This document shows positions 56,392-64,000 of a stretch of DNA of 64,000 nt, in pieces; within the stretch, counting starts at the first letter, position 1, and each line of letters opens with the position of its first letter. This stretch comes from Lachnospiraceae bacterium (GTDB lineage Bacteria; Bacillota; Clostridia; Lachnospirales; Lachnospiraceae), in NCBI GenBank assembly GCA_029224965.1, contig JAQXVO010000033.1:62001-126000 (forward strand), given 5' to 3'. A model generated the notes under the pieces. The model searched no databases. It saw nothing but the letters and a program-made list of their open reading frames with translations, and was not told the origin of the DNA. A program made the position numbers and the translations under genes.

Positions 56392-56523
56392 GGGTACAGG
56401 AAAGAATTTATGATTCTTTAATAAATGGATCCGCCTGTCAGCAGGCAGGAAAAGTGCTATCTTAATATGGTGGCAGTGTAATAAGTCATCACCCGCCTTG
56501 CGCTTGTGCAAAAAGTAGGTGTT

Positions 56524-56583
56524 ATGAGTGCGAATTGCGCAGCGGATCTTCGAATGAGCGCGAATCGCGCAGCGGACCTTCGA
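56524..56583. repeat. Two 30-bp tandem repeats between lon and the aldolase gene
   Basis: ATGAG-GCGAAT-GCGCAGCGGA-CTTCGA occurs twice end to end, with three base differences (ATGAGTGCGAATTGCG and ATGAGCGCGAATCGCG). The GC-rich stretch lies in an AT-rich spacer and may be a trace of a mobile or duplicated element; no gene is seen. The surrounding gap at 56392-56714 has no other feature I could support. Confidence 0.7.
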
Positions 56584-56714
56584 TTTTGAAATCAGAAAAC
56601 GAAAGCTTCCCACATCAAATGGGTGCGCGGGCCTTGGGCTTCCAAATGTCAAGCAAAACGCATTTAAAGTTTTTATAAGAAATAAGAAAAGAAAAAGAAA
56701 CGGAGGACTCTTTC

Positions 56715-57929
56715 ATGTCCATTGATAAGAAAACTGCTCAGGAACTGATTCTTCGCGCCGGCCGCGAGCTCAAGCGTACCGGCCTCATTGCCCGGACCTG
56801 GGGAAATATCAGCGCCCGTATTTCCGACACGTCCTTTCTGATCACGCCCAGCGGCCGCTCCTATGAGAGCCTTACGCCCAAGGATCTGGTCGAGGTCCGC
56901 CTCGATGATCTCTCCTATCAGGGGGATCTCAAGCCTTCGAGCGAGATGAAGGTTCATGCGGTCTGCTACCGGAACCGGCCGGACACGGACTTTGTCATCC
57001 ACACCCATCAGGATTATGCGACCGACCTGTCCACACTCGGAGCAGATCTGTCCTTCCCGGGCCAGTCCCTCTCCCCGGTTCCGACCGCAGACTATGCGAT
57101 TTTCGGTTCCGATGCCCTGGCGGAAAATGTAGACCGTGCCTTAAAGCGCAATGACTGCCGGGTTGTTCTCATGCGAAATCACGGAACCGTCTGCCTGGGA
57201 AAAGATTACGAAGATGCCTTCCGACTTGCCCGGCAGTTAGAAGACGAATGCCAAAAGGAATATCTGAAAATGATTGCTCCGGTCAGGCCCGAAGAAATCT
57301 GTGGAAATCTGGAATTGGGGAAATTCACGGAAGAGCTCATCGCAGGCTCTGATTTCTCTGAAGTTTCTGGTTCTTCTGAAAAATCCGGATTTTCTGCAGT
57401 TCCTGGCTGCTATCTCTTTACGAAAGCGCCCTATATTTCTAAGTATGCATCCTTCGGCGAGGATCTGACCGTCTATGTCGATGACCTGGGCATGATGGTC
57501 GGACCCGTGGTCCGCTGCCTTCCAAAGGATGCTTTCGAAAGAGGCGTCCAGAAGGATCTGGAAAAGAAAGTTCTGCCGGATCCAATCCGGGCCTTTCTGA
57601 CCGGAAAAGCATCCGAGGAAGCTCTTTCCTTAGGAAGCTCAGAAAAATCTTCGAAATCAGAAGGAAATCTTCAGGATCATACTGCAGAGAGTTCGAAAGA
57701 CAGCACCTCCGCACTTCCCGTCGTCAGCAATGCCCTTCTGCTTCCGGGCATGGGCGCCGTCTGCTACGGCAAGGACCGATCCGAAGCCGAAGCCATGGTC
57801 ATGGTTTTAGACAAGGGCTGCCAGGTCGGCCTTCTGGAGAGAGCCGGCTTTCAGCCACAGGCTGCTGATCTTGCCACACGGATAGAAGAACATGAGATCT
57901 ATGTCAGGAAATATGCCGGCCTGAAGTAA
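56715..57929 (+). CDS. Class II aldolase/adducin-like protein with C-terminal second module
   Basis: The N-terminal 190 residues are a class II aldolase domain: WGNISARIS, LITPSGRSYE, the metal His pair in VIHTHQDYATDL, and MRNHGTVCLGKDYEDAF with the third His. This is the fuculose-phosphate aldolase fold. The next 200 residues, joined by Ser/Lys linkers, resemble a degenerate second module with a similar start (YLFTKAPYISKYASFGEDLTVYVDD) and a second half-motif, LLPGMGAVCYGKDRSEAEAM, that echoes the first without His. The substrate is unknown. GGAGG precedes the ATG. Confidence 0.82.
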   Translation: MSIDKKTAQELILRAGRELKRTGLIARTWGNISARISDTSFLITPSGRSYESLTPKDLVEVRLDDLSYQGDLKPSSEMKVHAVCYRNRPDTDFVIHTHQDYATDLSTLGADLSFPGQSLSPVPTADYAIFGSDALAENVDRALKRNDCRVVLMRNHGTVCLGKDYEDAFRLARQLEDECQKEYLKMIAPVRPEEICGNLELGKFTEELIAGSDFSEVSGSSEKSGFSAVPGCYLFTKAPYISKYASFGEDLTVYVDDLGMMVGPVVRCLPKDAFERGVQKDLEKKVLPDPIRAFLTGKASEEALSLGSSEKSSKSEGNLQDHTAESSKDSTSALPVVSNALLLPGMGAVCYGKDRSEAEAMVMVLDKGCQVGLLERAGFQPQAADLATRIEEHEIYVRKYAGLK

Positions 57930-57931
57930 GT

Positions 57932-58112
57932 CCTGAACTCCGATCTTTATTATCCAGTTTTCGGGTCTCAGGGATCGATTTTGAAAGCAATCCTGAATCC
58001 TGATCCCTATTTATCCGACTTTCTGGATTTCAGGGATCAATTTTGATGGAAAATTCCTATCCCGATCCATTTCTTCAAATTGACAGATCTTAGACATCGA
58101 TTTTCTCTTCCT
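57932..58112. repeat. Three degenerate tandem repeats of 60-64 bp
   Basis: Units begin CCTGAACTCCGATC (57932), CCTGAATCCTGATC (57992) and CCTATCCCGATCC (58056). Each continues with a TTATCC or TTCTTC segment, a TCAGGGATC or TTAGACATC, and ATTTTGA or ATTTTCT. They end in the terminator at 58117-58144. The function is unknown. Confidence 0.6.
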
Positions 58113-58116
58113 ATTG

Positions 58117-58144
58117 AAAAAACCCGTCCGAAGACGGGTTTTTT
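58117..58144. terminator. Bidirectional terminator between the aldolase gene and uppP
   Basis: AAAAAACCCGTC and GACGGGTTTTTT form a perfect 12-bp stem with a CGAA tetraloop; T and A tracts are within the stem on both strands. It serves both converging genes. Confidence 0.9.
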
Positions 58145-58149
58145 CTACC

Positions 58150-59013
58150 TTACTGAATTGCAGTAATGCTTGCTCCGCTGATCAGGAAGGCCAGGATAAC
58201 GAAGATACCAAGGGCGATCCGGTACCAGCCGAAGACTTTGAAGTCGTGCTTCTTGATGTAGCTCATCAGGAAACGGATGATGAAAACGGAAACCAGGAAT
58301 GCTACGATGCATCCGGTCAGAAGAATAGCGGTCTGATAGCCGGTCAGGACATTTCCTGCATGGAAGAACTTGAAGATCTTCAAAAGACTTGCGCCGGCCA
58401 TAACAGGGATGGCTAAGATGAAGGTAAATTCTGCTGCGACTTTTCTTGAGACACCGATCATGATGCCGCCGAGGATGGTCGAGCCGGAACGGGAAGTTCC
58501 GGGCAGGCAGGCGGCAACCAGCTGAAAGAGACCGATGATCAGTGCGTCCTTGTAAGTTAATTCACTGAGACGGTTTACATTTGCCACGGCATCTGTCTTC
58601 TCTCTCCGGTTTTCAACAATAATAAAGGCAATACCGACAAGGATCAGCATGATCGAAACGACCAGGGCATTATAGAGATGGGAATCCAGCCAGTCATCCA
58701 GCAGAACGCCGACGATTCCGGCGGGAATGCAGGCAACGATGGTCTTACCCCAGAGGCTTAAGGTGTGGCGTTTCACCATAACTCGTCCTGTCTTTCTGGA
58801 CCTGCCAAAGGGCCAGATGGTTTTCCAGTACATGAGAATGACGGCCAGAATCGCACCGAACTGGATGACAACCAGAAACATCTGCCAGAAGTCTTTTCCC
58901 TGATCGATCCGGCAGACCCGGTCCAGAAGGATCATATGGCCGGTCGAGCTGACCGGCAGCCATTCGGTAATTCCCTCTACGATGCCGTAGAGAATCGCTT
59001 TTAAGATATCCAT
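58150..59013 (-). CDS. uppP: Undecaprenyl-diphosphatase UppP (BacA)
   Basis: UppP recycles the lipid carrier of cell-wall synthesis and gives bacitracin resistance when overproduced. The 287-residue membrane protein has the two signature motifs, GIVEGITEWLPVSSTGHMIL near residue 11 and LPGTSRSGSTI near 172, and about eight membrane helices. The ATG is followed by the normal MDILKAILYG start. It is convergent with the aldolase gene. Confidence 0.96.
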   Translation of the reverse strand: MDILKAILYGIVEGITEWLPVSSTGHMILLDRVCRIDQGKDFWQMFLVVIQFGAILAVILMYWKTIWPFGRSRKTGRVMVKRHTLSLWGKTIVACIPAGIVGVLLDDWLDSHLYNALVVSIMLILVGIAFIIVENRREKTDAVANVNRLSELTYKDALIIGLFQLVAACLPGTSRSGSTILGGIMIGVSRKVAAEFTFILAIPVMAGASLLKIFKFFHAGNVLTGYQTAILLTGCIVAFLVSVFIIRFLMSYIKKHDFKVFGWYRIALGIFVILAFLISGASITAIQ

Positions 59014-59638
59014 AATTGATGATATCCTTTCTTTTATGAACTATTTTATCCCTTCTTTGTGTTTCTTCGAATGCTTCTAATAGAAAATAGAAAGAACCTA
59101 GAGGAATCTCAAGCTTCCTCGAATATTCTTAAGAAAGAACCTGAAAAAATTAGGAGAAAGAAACAGAGGAAAGAAACCGGAAAAAGTATACCATAAGTGG
59201 GGTGCGAGAACCACTCATAGTTGACGGAGAGTTTTTTAGTGAAATTCTTGCATATTAACTGTTTCAGCAGGTCGATCTCATTATTATAATCTGCGGATTG
59301 TTGCATGCTGTTCTTTTATCTCCTGATTTGATCAGCTACTTTGAACATATTAACTCGTTCTAATAAGATGATTTCAGAATTAAATCATTTTTATTTTGTT
59401 ATACCGTGAATTTGGCGTAAAATTTACATTAGTAAGATTTGAACGTTAATAATAATTGTTGACAGATTTTACGCTCCTTGACAACTGAATAAAGCTGTAG
59501 ATATCAAAATATTACAATAATAGAGAAAACTTTAATGACCAAGTGAAATAGTTTTTTTGTTATTGTTGGCAATTTTTAAAATGCATTGGATTAGTCTTTT
59601 CTATATTTTCAAGAACAACTGATTTGAGGGTGGGTTCA
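59014..59638. other. AT-rich intergenic region between uppP and the 59639 gene
   Basis: About 625 bases. A 65-residue minus ORF at 59109-59306 has one membrane-like segment (ILFPVSFLCFFLLIF) and a distant AGGAG, but I cannot confirm it. Two TTGACA boxes lie near 59459 and 59478 on the plus strand without a clear paired -10. From about 59330 the base composition is clearly more AT-rich than the rest of the window. Confidence 0.4.
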
Positions 59639-60019
59639 ATGAAAAACAATTGTAAGCGACTTGTATTCATTTTTCTATCCATTAGTATACTGATCGTGCT
59701 TACTGTAAGAGGATGTTTATTTCAGGAGAATCATCAGGGCATGGGGCAACTTTATAGTGGGGATGATTATTCTCATTGGTTTCATCTAAGGGGCATTGTC
59801 CTAGAAAAAACAACTACTCTTTTGGTAAGGCTAATGGATGAGAAAGAAAGTACCTTGTTTTTTGATAAGACCGAAGTCTCCTTGGATTGTACCAAGTGCG
59901 AGACCGAAGTAAAAAATGTTTCGAAGGGAGATATTATTCAATTCTACTTCTTTAAGCAACATGCAGATAATGGAATAGTAAAAGTTGAAAAGGTTATTGG
60001 AGAAAAGGAAGAAAAATGA
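59639..60019 (+). CDS. Small membrane-anchored hypothetical protein in AT-rich patch
   Basis: This 126-residue protein is unrecognised. The start MKNNCKRLVFIFLSISILIVLTV has one hydrophobic segment (residues 8-24) that could be a signal or anchor; the following RGCLFQENH does not fit a lipobox because of the Arg before Gly-Cys. The outer part looks like a small beta-rich domain (WFHLRGIVLEKTTTLLVRL, FFDKTEVSLDC, GDIIQFYFFKQHADNG) resembling an OB-like fold, with two Cys in DCTKCE. Roughly 35-40% G+C, well below its neighbours. GAGGGTGG precedes the ATG. Confidence 0.6.
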   Translation: MKNNCKRLVFIFLSISILIVLTVRGCLFQENHQGMGQLYSGDDYSHWFHLRGIVLEKTTTLLVRLMDEKESTLFFDKTEVSLDCTKCETEVKNVSKGDIIQFYFFKQHADNGIVKVEKVIGEKEEK

Positions 60020-60158
60020 CGGGAAAGCATGTGTCTCCTTACGCCATAAAACCTATTCTGCCAGCTCCTTCATATTTACTTTTTTGGAAAAAACTGTAAC
60101 CGGAGGAATCGGCAATTTGCACTTTTTATAGAACCATCTTTTCTATTCTATATGGTCG

Positions 60159-60167
60159 TGGTATCAT
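60159..60167 (+). promoter_or_regulatory. Candidate lysC promoter (extended -10)
   Basis: TGGTATCAT fits an extended -10; the paired -35 (TTTTCT) is poor. The transcript would begin near 60174, about 80 bases before lysC. Confidence 0.4.
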
Positions 60168-60176
60168 TTGAATTTA

Positions 60177-60214
60177 AGCAGGTGCAATTTCCAAATGCTT
60201 CCTGCTGACAGGAA
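60177..60214 (+). promoter_or_regulatory. Overlapping alternative hairpins in the lysC leader
   Basis: AGCAGG (60177-60182) can pair with CCTGCT (60201-60206), and the overlapping TTCCTG can instead pair with CAGGAA around a CTGA loop. The two cannot form together. I see no lysine riboswitch consensus here. Confidence 0.4.
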
Positions 60215-60252
60215 AAGATTACTGAGTGACTGTGATTGTGAGAGGAAAGAAA

Positions 60253-61572
60253 ATGAAAAAGGTTGTGAAGTTCGGAGGCAGTTCCCTGGCCGATGCCAAG
60301 CAGTTTGAAAAGGTCGGCCGCATCATTAAAAGCGACGAATCCAGAGTCTATGTGATTCCAAGCGCTCCCGGCAAACGGTTCAGCGGAGACACCAAGGTCA
60401 CGGATATGCTGATCAAAGCCTATCAGATTGCTGTAAACGGCGGAGACCTCCATCAGCAGCTTCTGGATATCAAGGCCCGTTACAATGAGATCATCGAGGG
60501 CCTGCAGCTGGATTTCAGCCTGGACGATGAATTTGAGACCATCGAAAAGAATCTGAAGGAAGATCCGACCCTCGATTACGCTGCCAGCCGCGGCGAATAT
60601 CTGAACGGCCACGTCATGGCCAAATACCTGGATTACGAATTCATCGATCCCTTCGATGTGATCTTCTTTAATGAAGAGGGAAATCTGAACACCTACAAGA
60701 CTGAGAAGGTTTTAAGCCAGCGTCTTGCCGAGACACCCAAGGCCGTCATCCCCGGCTTCTACGGCAGGGGCAAGGACGGAAAAATCAAGACCTTCTCCAG
60801 AGGCGGATCCGATGTCACCGGATCCATCGTAGCCGGTGCCTGCGGTGCCGATGTCTATGAAAACTGGACCGATGTATCGGGCTTTCTGGTTGCCGATCCG
60901 AGAATCGTCGATCATCCCAAGAGCATCGATACCATTACCTATCGGGAGCTCCGCGAGCTTTCCTACATGGGCGCCTCTGTTCTCCACGAGGACGCCATCT
61001 TCCCGGTCCGCTCCAAGGGCATTCCGATCAACATCAGAAATACAAACCGTCCGGACGATGCCGGCACATGGATCGTCGAATCCACGGCTCGTAAGCCCCA
61101 GTATATGATCACCGGCATTGCCGGAAAGAAGGGCTTCTGCGCGGTCGATATCACAAAGGCCCTGATGAATTCCGAGGTCGGATTCGGCAGGAAGGTTCTC
61201 CAGGCATTTGAGGATCATGGGATCAATTTCGAGCATATGCCCTCCGGCATTGATACCATGACCATTGTGGTTCATGAAGATGAGTTCCTGGACAAGGAGC
61301 AGCAGGTTGTATCCGAGATCCATCGTCTGACCCATCCGGATTCGATTGAGATCCAGCCGGATCTGGCCTTAATCGCGGTTGTTGGCCGGGGAATGAAATC
61401 CGCCTATGGTACTTCAGGAAGAATCTTCTCCGCCCTGGCTCATGCCAGAGTCAATGTCCGCATGATCGATCAGGGCTCCTCCGAGCTCAATATCATCATC
61501 GGAGTCGACGAGAAGGATTTCGAGAAAGCCATCCGGGCCATCTACGATATCTTTGTCATGACCCAGCTGTAA
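60253..61572 (+). CDS. lysC: Aspartate kinase
   Basis: This enzyme phosphorylates aspartate, the entry step to lysine, threonine, methionine and DAP synthesis. The N-terminal amino-acid-kinase domain has KFGGSSLADAKQFEKVG and FSRGGSDVTGSIVAG; the C-terminal 120 residues carry two ACT domains (ITGIAGKKGFCAVDITKALM, and LIAVVGRGMKSAYGTSGRIFSAL) that bind feedback effectors. ATG at 60253 (MKKVVKFGGSS) has GAGAGGAAAG upstream and replaces the track start. DAP supply links it to MurE in this window. Confidence 0.94.
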   Translation: MKKVVKFGGSSLADAKQFEKVGRIIKSDESRVYVIPSAPGKRFSGDTKVTDMLIKAYQIAVNGGDLHQQLLDIKARYNEIIEGLQLDFSLDDEFETIEKNLKEDPTLDYAASRGEYLNGHVMAKYLDYEFIDPFDVIFFNEEGNLNTYKTEKVLSQRLAETPKAVIPGFYGRGKDGKIKTFSRGGSDVTGSIVAGACGADVYENWTDVSGFLVADPRIVDHPKSIDTITYRELRELSYMGASVLHEDAIFPVRSKGIPINIRNTNRPDDAGTWIVESTARKPQYMITGIAGKKGFCAVDITKALMNSEVGFGRKVLQAFEDHGINFEHMPSGIDTMTIVVHEDEFLDKEQQVVSEIHRLTHPDSIEIQPDLALIAVVGRGMKSAYGTSGRIFSALAHARVNVRMIDQGSSELNIIIGVDEKDFEKAIRAIYDIFVMTQL

Positions 61573-61675
61573 TACAATTCCGAAACAGAGATATATGACC
61601 GCGAGATCTACATCGGGAATTGAAATTTTCTTCATTATCGATGTACAGCATTAGGAAAATCCTTTATTAAAAGAA

Positions 61676-61709
61676 AAAGTGCCATGGGGCTGCCGCTCCA
61701 TGGCACTTT
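61676..61709. terminator. Bidirectional terminator between lysC and the L,D-transpeptidase
   Basis: AAAGTGCCATGG and CCATGGCACTTT form a perfect 12-bp stem with a 10-base loop; T tracts follow on both strands (better on the minus strand). Confidence 0.85.
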
Positions 61710-61789
61710 CTTTATGCATATTCAGGCAATAAGCGGATTCGCTGCGTAGCTTCCTGCTTCACATTTTGCGATCCCATCCGTCAGGAAGA

Positions 61790-63088
61790 TCACTGATGTA
61801 TGATGATCATGGTCTTTCCTTCCTTGACCATGTCATAAAGCTCTGTGACCTTGTCGGTCGGGCTGTTGATACAGCCGTTGGATCCGTGGGTCATATAGAT
61901 GGTTCCGCCGAAGGCATTTCTCCAGGGAGCATCATGGATGCCGACACCCGAATTGGTAACCCACATGAAACGGCTGCAGTCTGTGGAATAGGCCTTGCCG
62001 GATGCACTCGTTCCATTCATGGTATGATCCTTCTTCTTCATCAGGCAGTAGAAGACACCGGTTGGTGTATCGGTAACACCCTTCTGGCCGGTAACAACCG
62101 GATAGTCAATCTTAAGATTTCCGCTGGGATCATAGGCCCAGAGATGCTGCTGGGAGATGCTGACCTCAATGATCAAATCCGAATCATACTTACTCATATC
62201 ATTCGCCTTGCCAGCCATCTCAGGTTCCCGATTGTCCTCTGATTTTTCCTCATCCAGGTCTTCCATCAGATGGCTGATTTCACTCTTTGTATCCACATAG
62301 GATCCCCAGGTTCCTCCGGTTACAGTCTGCATGCTTCCGTCATGGAGAAGGACCGGAAAGCCCTTGCCGACCGTTGTATAATCCTTATTGACTTCCGTCA
62401 GAAGCTGCTTGAAGGTCTTGGTCAGATCAGCCAGCTGATAGCTTCCGTCAGGCTGAACGGTAATATCGTCCTTGGTAATGGTCGCTTTCTTTCCATCAGA
62501 ATAGGTGACATGCCAGTCCAGAAGCTTGTTCAGCTTTTCCGCTTTTTCCTTCAGATTCTTGGCTGTATAAACCGGTTTTACATAATAATCGGAAAGCTTG
62601 AGTCCGGTCTTTCCGGCCTCGGCATCCTGGATCAAAGCATCGGTATCTACCCTTGTGCCCTGGCTTTCCTTCTCAATCTGATACTTGCCGGACGCATCAT
62701 CGTAGTAGATGCTGGCATCCTTGCTTGCTGTATTCTCGCTATTCCACTGGTCCAGATAGGTCTTTAATGCATCGGTGTCCACAGTATTGGTCACCTTGAC
62801 CGTAATATTTTCCGGTCCGAGAAGGCCGCTTTCTCTTCCGGTCACTTCCGCACTGGTCTTAACAAACTGGTCATTCAGTTTCTTGTCGGCAAAGGTATGG
62901 CTTGCCTTGTATTCCTGACTCAGATATTTGTCGGCAATCTGACTGTCACTCGAGGAAGTAATGCCAGTCAGTGTCTTTCCATTCACAACCTTCCTCTGAC
63001 GAAGGAAGAAAACGAGAGCGCAGAGAATCACAGCCAGAATTACAATAGTCACTATGATCCGAGTCTTTTTTGTTCCAGTCTTATTCAT
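61790..63088 (-). CDS. L,D-transpeptidase (YkuD domain) with N-terminal membrane anchor
   Basis: This enzyme crosslinks peptidoglycan by a beta-lactam-tolerant route, or anchors proteins to it. The 432-residue protein has one membrane segment (residues 10-30), a peptidoglycan-binding type region (about 75-260), and the C-terminal YkuD domain with the active-site HGSNGCINSP and the upstream His motif GVGIHDAPW. The order is that of secreted Firmicute LDTs. The start MNKTGTKKTRIIV has no competing candidate. It lies convergent to lysC. Confidence 0.92.
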   Translation of the reverse strand: MNKTGTKKTRIIVTIVILAVILCALVFFLRQRKVVNGKTLTGITSSSDSQIADKYLSQEYKASHTFADKKLNDQFVKTSAEVTGRESGLLGPENITVKVTNTVDTDALKTYLDQWNSENTASKDASIYYDDASGKYQIEKESQGTRVDTDALIQDAEAGKTGLKLSDYYVKPVYTAKNLKEKAEKLNKLLDWHVTYSDGKKATITKDDITVQPDGSYQLADLTKTFKQLLTEVNKDYTTVGKGFPVLLHDGSMQTVTGGTWGSYVDTKSEISHLMEDLDEEKSEDNREPEMAGKANDMSKYDSDLIIEVSISQQHLWAYDPSGNLKIDYPVVTGQKGVTDTPTGVFYCLMKKKDHTMNGTSASGKAYSTDCSRFMWVTNSGVGIHDAPWRNAFGGTIYMTHGSNGCINSPTDKVTELYDMVKEGKTMIIIHQ

Positions 63089-63556
63089 CAGTCTTTCTCC
63101 TCTATTCCTTTCATACCGCGCCGAGGCACAGTACGATTAAATTTTCATTTAATAAAATTCTAGCACAGACAGGAATATTATATTGCACAACATCTTTTTT
63201 CACTTCAGAGAAAAATCGTTATTATTGATAAATATTCCTATTAATTATTTCAGGAATATTTTCCCCTGTTTCATTTGCTTTACAGGATTGCAACAAGTAT
63301 GAAAGAAATGTAGACCGATTTCACATCAGCCTGTGAAAAATGAAGAACGGATCAGCATCAGAGTGCAAGGAAAACGTAGATCGATTTCAACATCTTTTTG
63401 GAGTTTCTGGTGAAAAAAGCGGAGTTTTTTCGGACCGGATTTTGCATAAAACTTCTTTATTAACGAAAATAACGGAGTTTTCAAAAACAAGGCCTGCCGC
63501 TAGGATCTCTCGATCCCTGGAACAGACCTTGTCTCTTATTCACAATATAAATTGAA
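63089..63556. other. Intergenic region between the L,D-transpeptidase and transketolase genes
   Basis: About 470 bases without a gene. It contains the terminator at 63483-63532 and AT-rich DNA. ORF 63340-63555 on the plus strand has no recognisable start signal and is not accepted. Confidence 0.55.
63483..63532 (-). terminator. Terminator of the transketolase gene
   Basis: On the minus strand ACAAGGTCTG and CAGGCCTTGT pair (one G-T wobble), with an inner GGGATC/GATCCT stem, followed by TTTTTG. It lies about 25 bases past the stop. Confidence 0.8.
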
Positions 63557-64000
63557 TTACTGCAGCCACTCGCGGATCTGCCTGTAGACGCCGTCGCCGT
63601 CCAGCTCGTACTTCTTCAGAAGCTCTACGGCAGGACCGGACTCACCGAAGGTATCCCGGACACCGATCTTATGCACTGGAGTCGGAAGCTTCTCGGAAAG
63701 GACATCTGCGACCGCGCTGCCCAGACCGCCGATGATGGAATGCTCCTCAACGGTTACAACCTTGCCGGTCTTCTTTGCTGATGCGAGAACCAGCTCCTCA
63801 TCCAGAGGCTTGATGGTATGGATGTTGATGACCTCTGCATGAATGCCGTCTGCTGCCAGACGGTCAGCTGCCTCAAGGGCATAGCCGACTTCCAGGCCGG
63901 TCGCAATGATGGTAAGGTCTGTGCCCTCACGAAGAAGGATGCCCTTGCCGATCTCGAAATGATAGTCTGGACGGTCATTGATGACAGGCGCTGCCAGACG
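63557..64000 (-). CDS. Transketolase C-terminal subunit (partial, 5' end off window)
   Basis: The minus strand reads open from the window edge to TAA at 63557, 148 codons. The translation contains the transketolase C-terminal region: TDLTIIATGLEVGYALEAADRLAADGIHAEVINIHTIKPLDEE, then VVTVEEHSIIGGLGSAVADVLSE and GVRDTFGESGPAVELLKKY, ending VYRQIREWLQ. In Clostridia transketolase is commonly split into N- and C-terminal proteins, and this end suits the split C-terminal subunit, though the rest lies outside. It uses the pentose phosphates that Rpe supplies. Confidence 0.88.
   Translation of the reverse strand, partial: RLAAPVINDRPDYHFEIGKGILLREGTDLTIIATGLEVGYALEAADRLAADGIHAEVINIHTIKPLDEELVLASAKKTGKVVTVEEHSIIGGLGSAVADVLSEKLPTPVHKIGVRDTFGESGPAVELLKKYELDGDGVYRQIREWLQ

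Noticed and set aside
56380-56652. 90-residue minus ORF between lon and the aldolase gene
   Set aside because: It covers the 30-bp tandem repeat, giving internally repetitive peptide, and lacks a ribosome binding site.
59109-59306. 65-residue minus ORF upstream of uppP
   Set aside because: It has a membrane-like segment but a poorly placed Shine-Dalgarno and no family resemblance; kept only as a note in the intergenic entry.
60020-60252. Lysine riboswitch before lysC
   Set aside because: The leader is too short and lacks the L-box consensus; only two small alternative hairpins are visible.

Overview
The window looks like a chromosomal segment of a low-oxygen Firmicute of the Clostridia, most likely a Lachnospiraceae member with mid-range G+C. 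The evidence is the gene order (tig-clpP-clpX-engB; murE-priA-def-fmt-rsmB-rlmN-prpC-prkC-rsgA-rpe-thiN; dgt-dnaG-rpoD-trmK-nif3), a MurE with the meso-diaminopimelate DNPR motif, a PASTA-domain Ser/Thr kinase, and several small protein families typical of that group (DUF1653, DUF5685, YugP). Almost everything is housekeeping. I found no prophage, insertion sequence, CRISPR array, tRNA or rRNA gene.

Layout. 1-6485 (minus): trigger factor, ClpP, ClpX and EngB, running with overlapping ends into a zinc/manganese-type ABC importer whose permease leaves the window. 6680-9949: a DJ-1/PfpI protein, a CYTH protein, a DUF1653 protein, a small conserved protein on the plus strand, and a membrane-anchored SGNH esterase. 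9964-25225 (minus): a Cys-rich FliB-like protein, then the long translation and cell-wall block from thiN back to murE. 25533-29428: pyrBI (plus) facing an alpha/beta hydrolase and pyrC (minus), with an unusual two-family repeat array between. 29556-40791 (minus): HAD, DnaJ-like and DUF5685 proteins, a zinc-ribbon membrane protein, the RNase P RNA gene, a ThrRS-like/uridine kinase fusion, nif3, trmK, rpoD, dnaG and dgt. 41075-44100 (plus): trpS and two proteins of unknown function. 44184-51672 (minus): the methionine importer metQ, metN, metI and a MoxR ATPase/VWA module. 51956-56200 (minus): a CstA-type transporter and lon, the latter with a CIRCE operator. 56715-64000: class II aldolase-like protein, uppP, an AT-rich patch with a small unknown protein, aspartate kinase, an L,D-transpeptidase, and the C-terminal half of a split transketolase.

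How the genes work together. Protein quality control is represented by tig, clpP, clpX and lon; lon alone carries a HrcA/CIRCE-type site here. Cell-wall synthesis and its control are represented by murE, uppP, the L,D-transpeptidase and the prkC/prpC signalling pair. The macromolecular synthesis cluster (dgt, dnaG, rpoD) and the formyl-Met start and deformylation pair (fmt, def) are standard. The least explained parts are the pyrI downstream repeats, other short tandem repeats in intergenic DNA (cstA-lon, lon-aldolase, aldolase-uppP), a long Lys/Ala-rich tail on RpoD, and the MoxR/VWA module. Nothing in the window is clearly a new biological system; these are the best candidates for a second look.

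Start codons were revised from the ORF track wherever a Shine-Dalgarno sequence pointed to another start (clpP, def, dgt, trpS with TTG, the CYTH gene with TTG, znuC with TTG, pyrB, pyrC, lysC and others). All functional calls rest on motifs read by eye; no database search was run.
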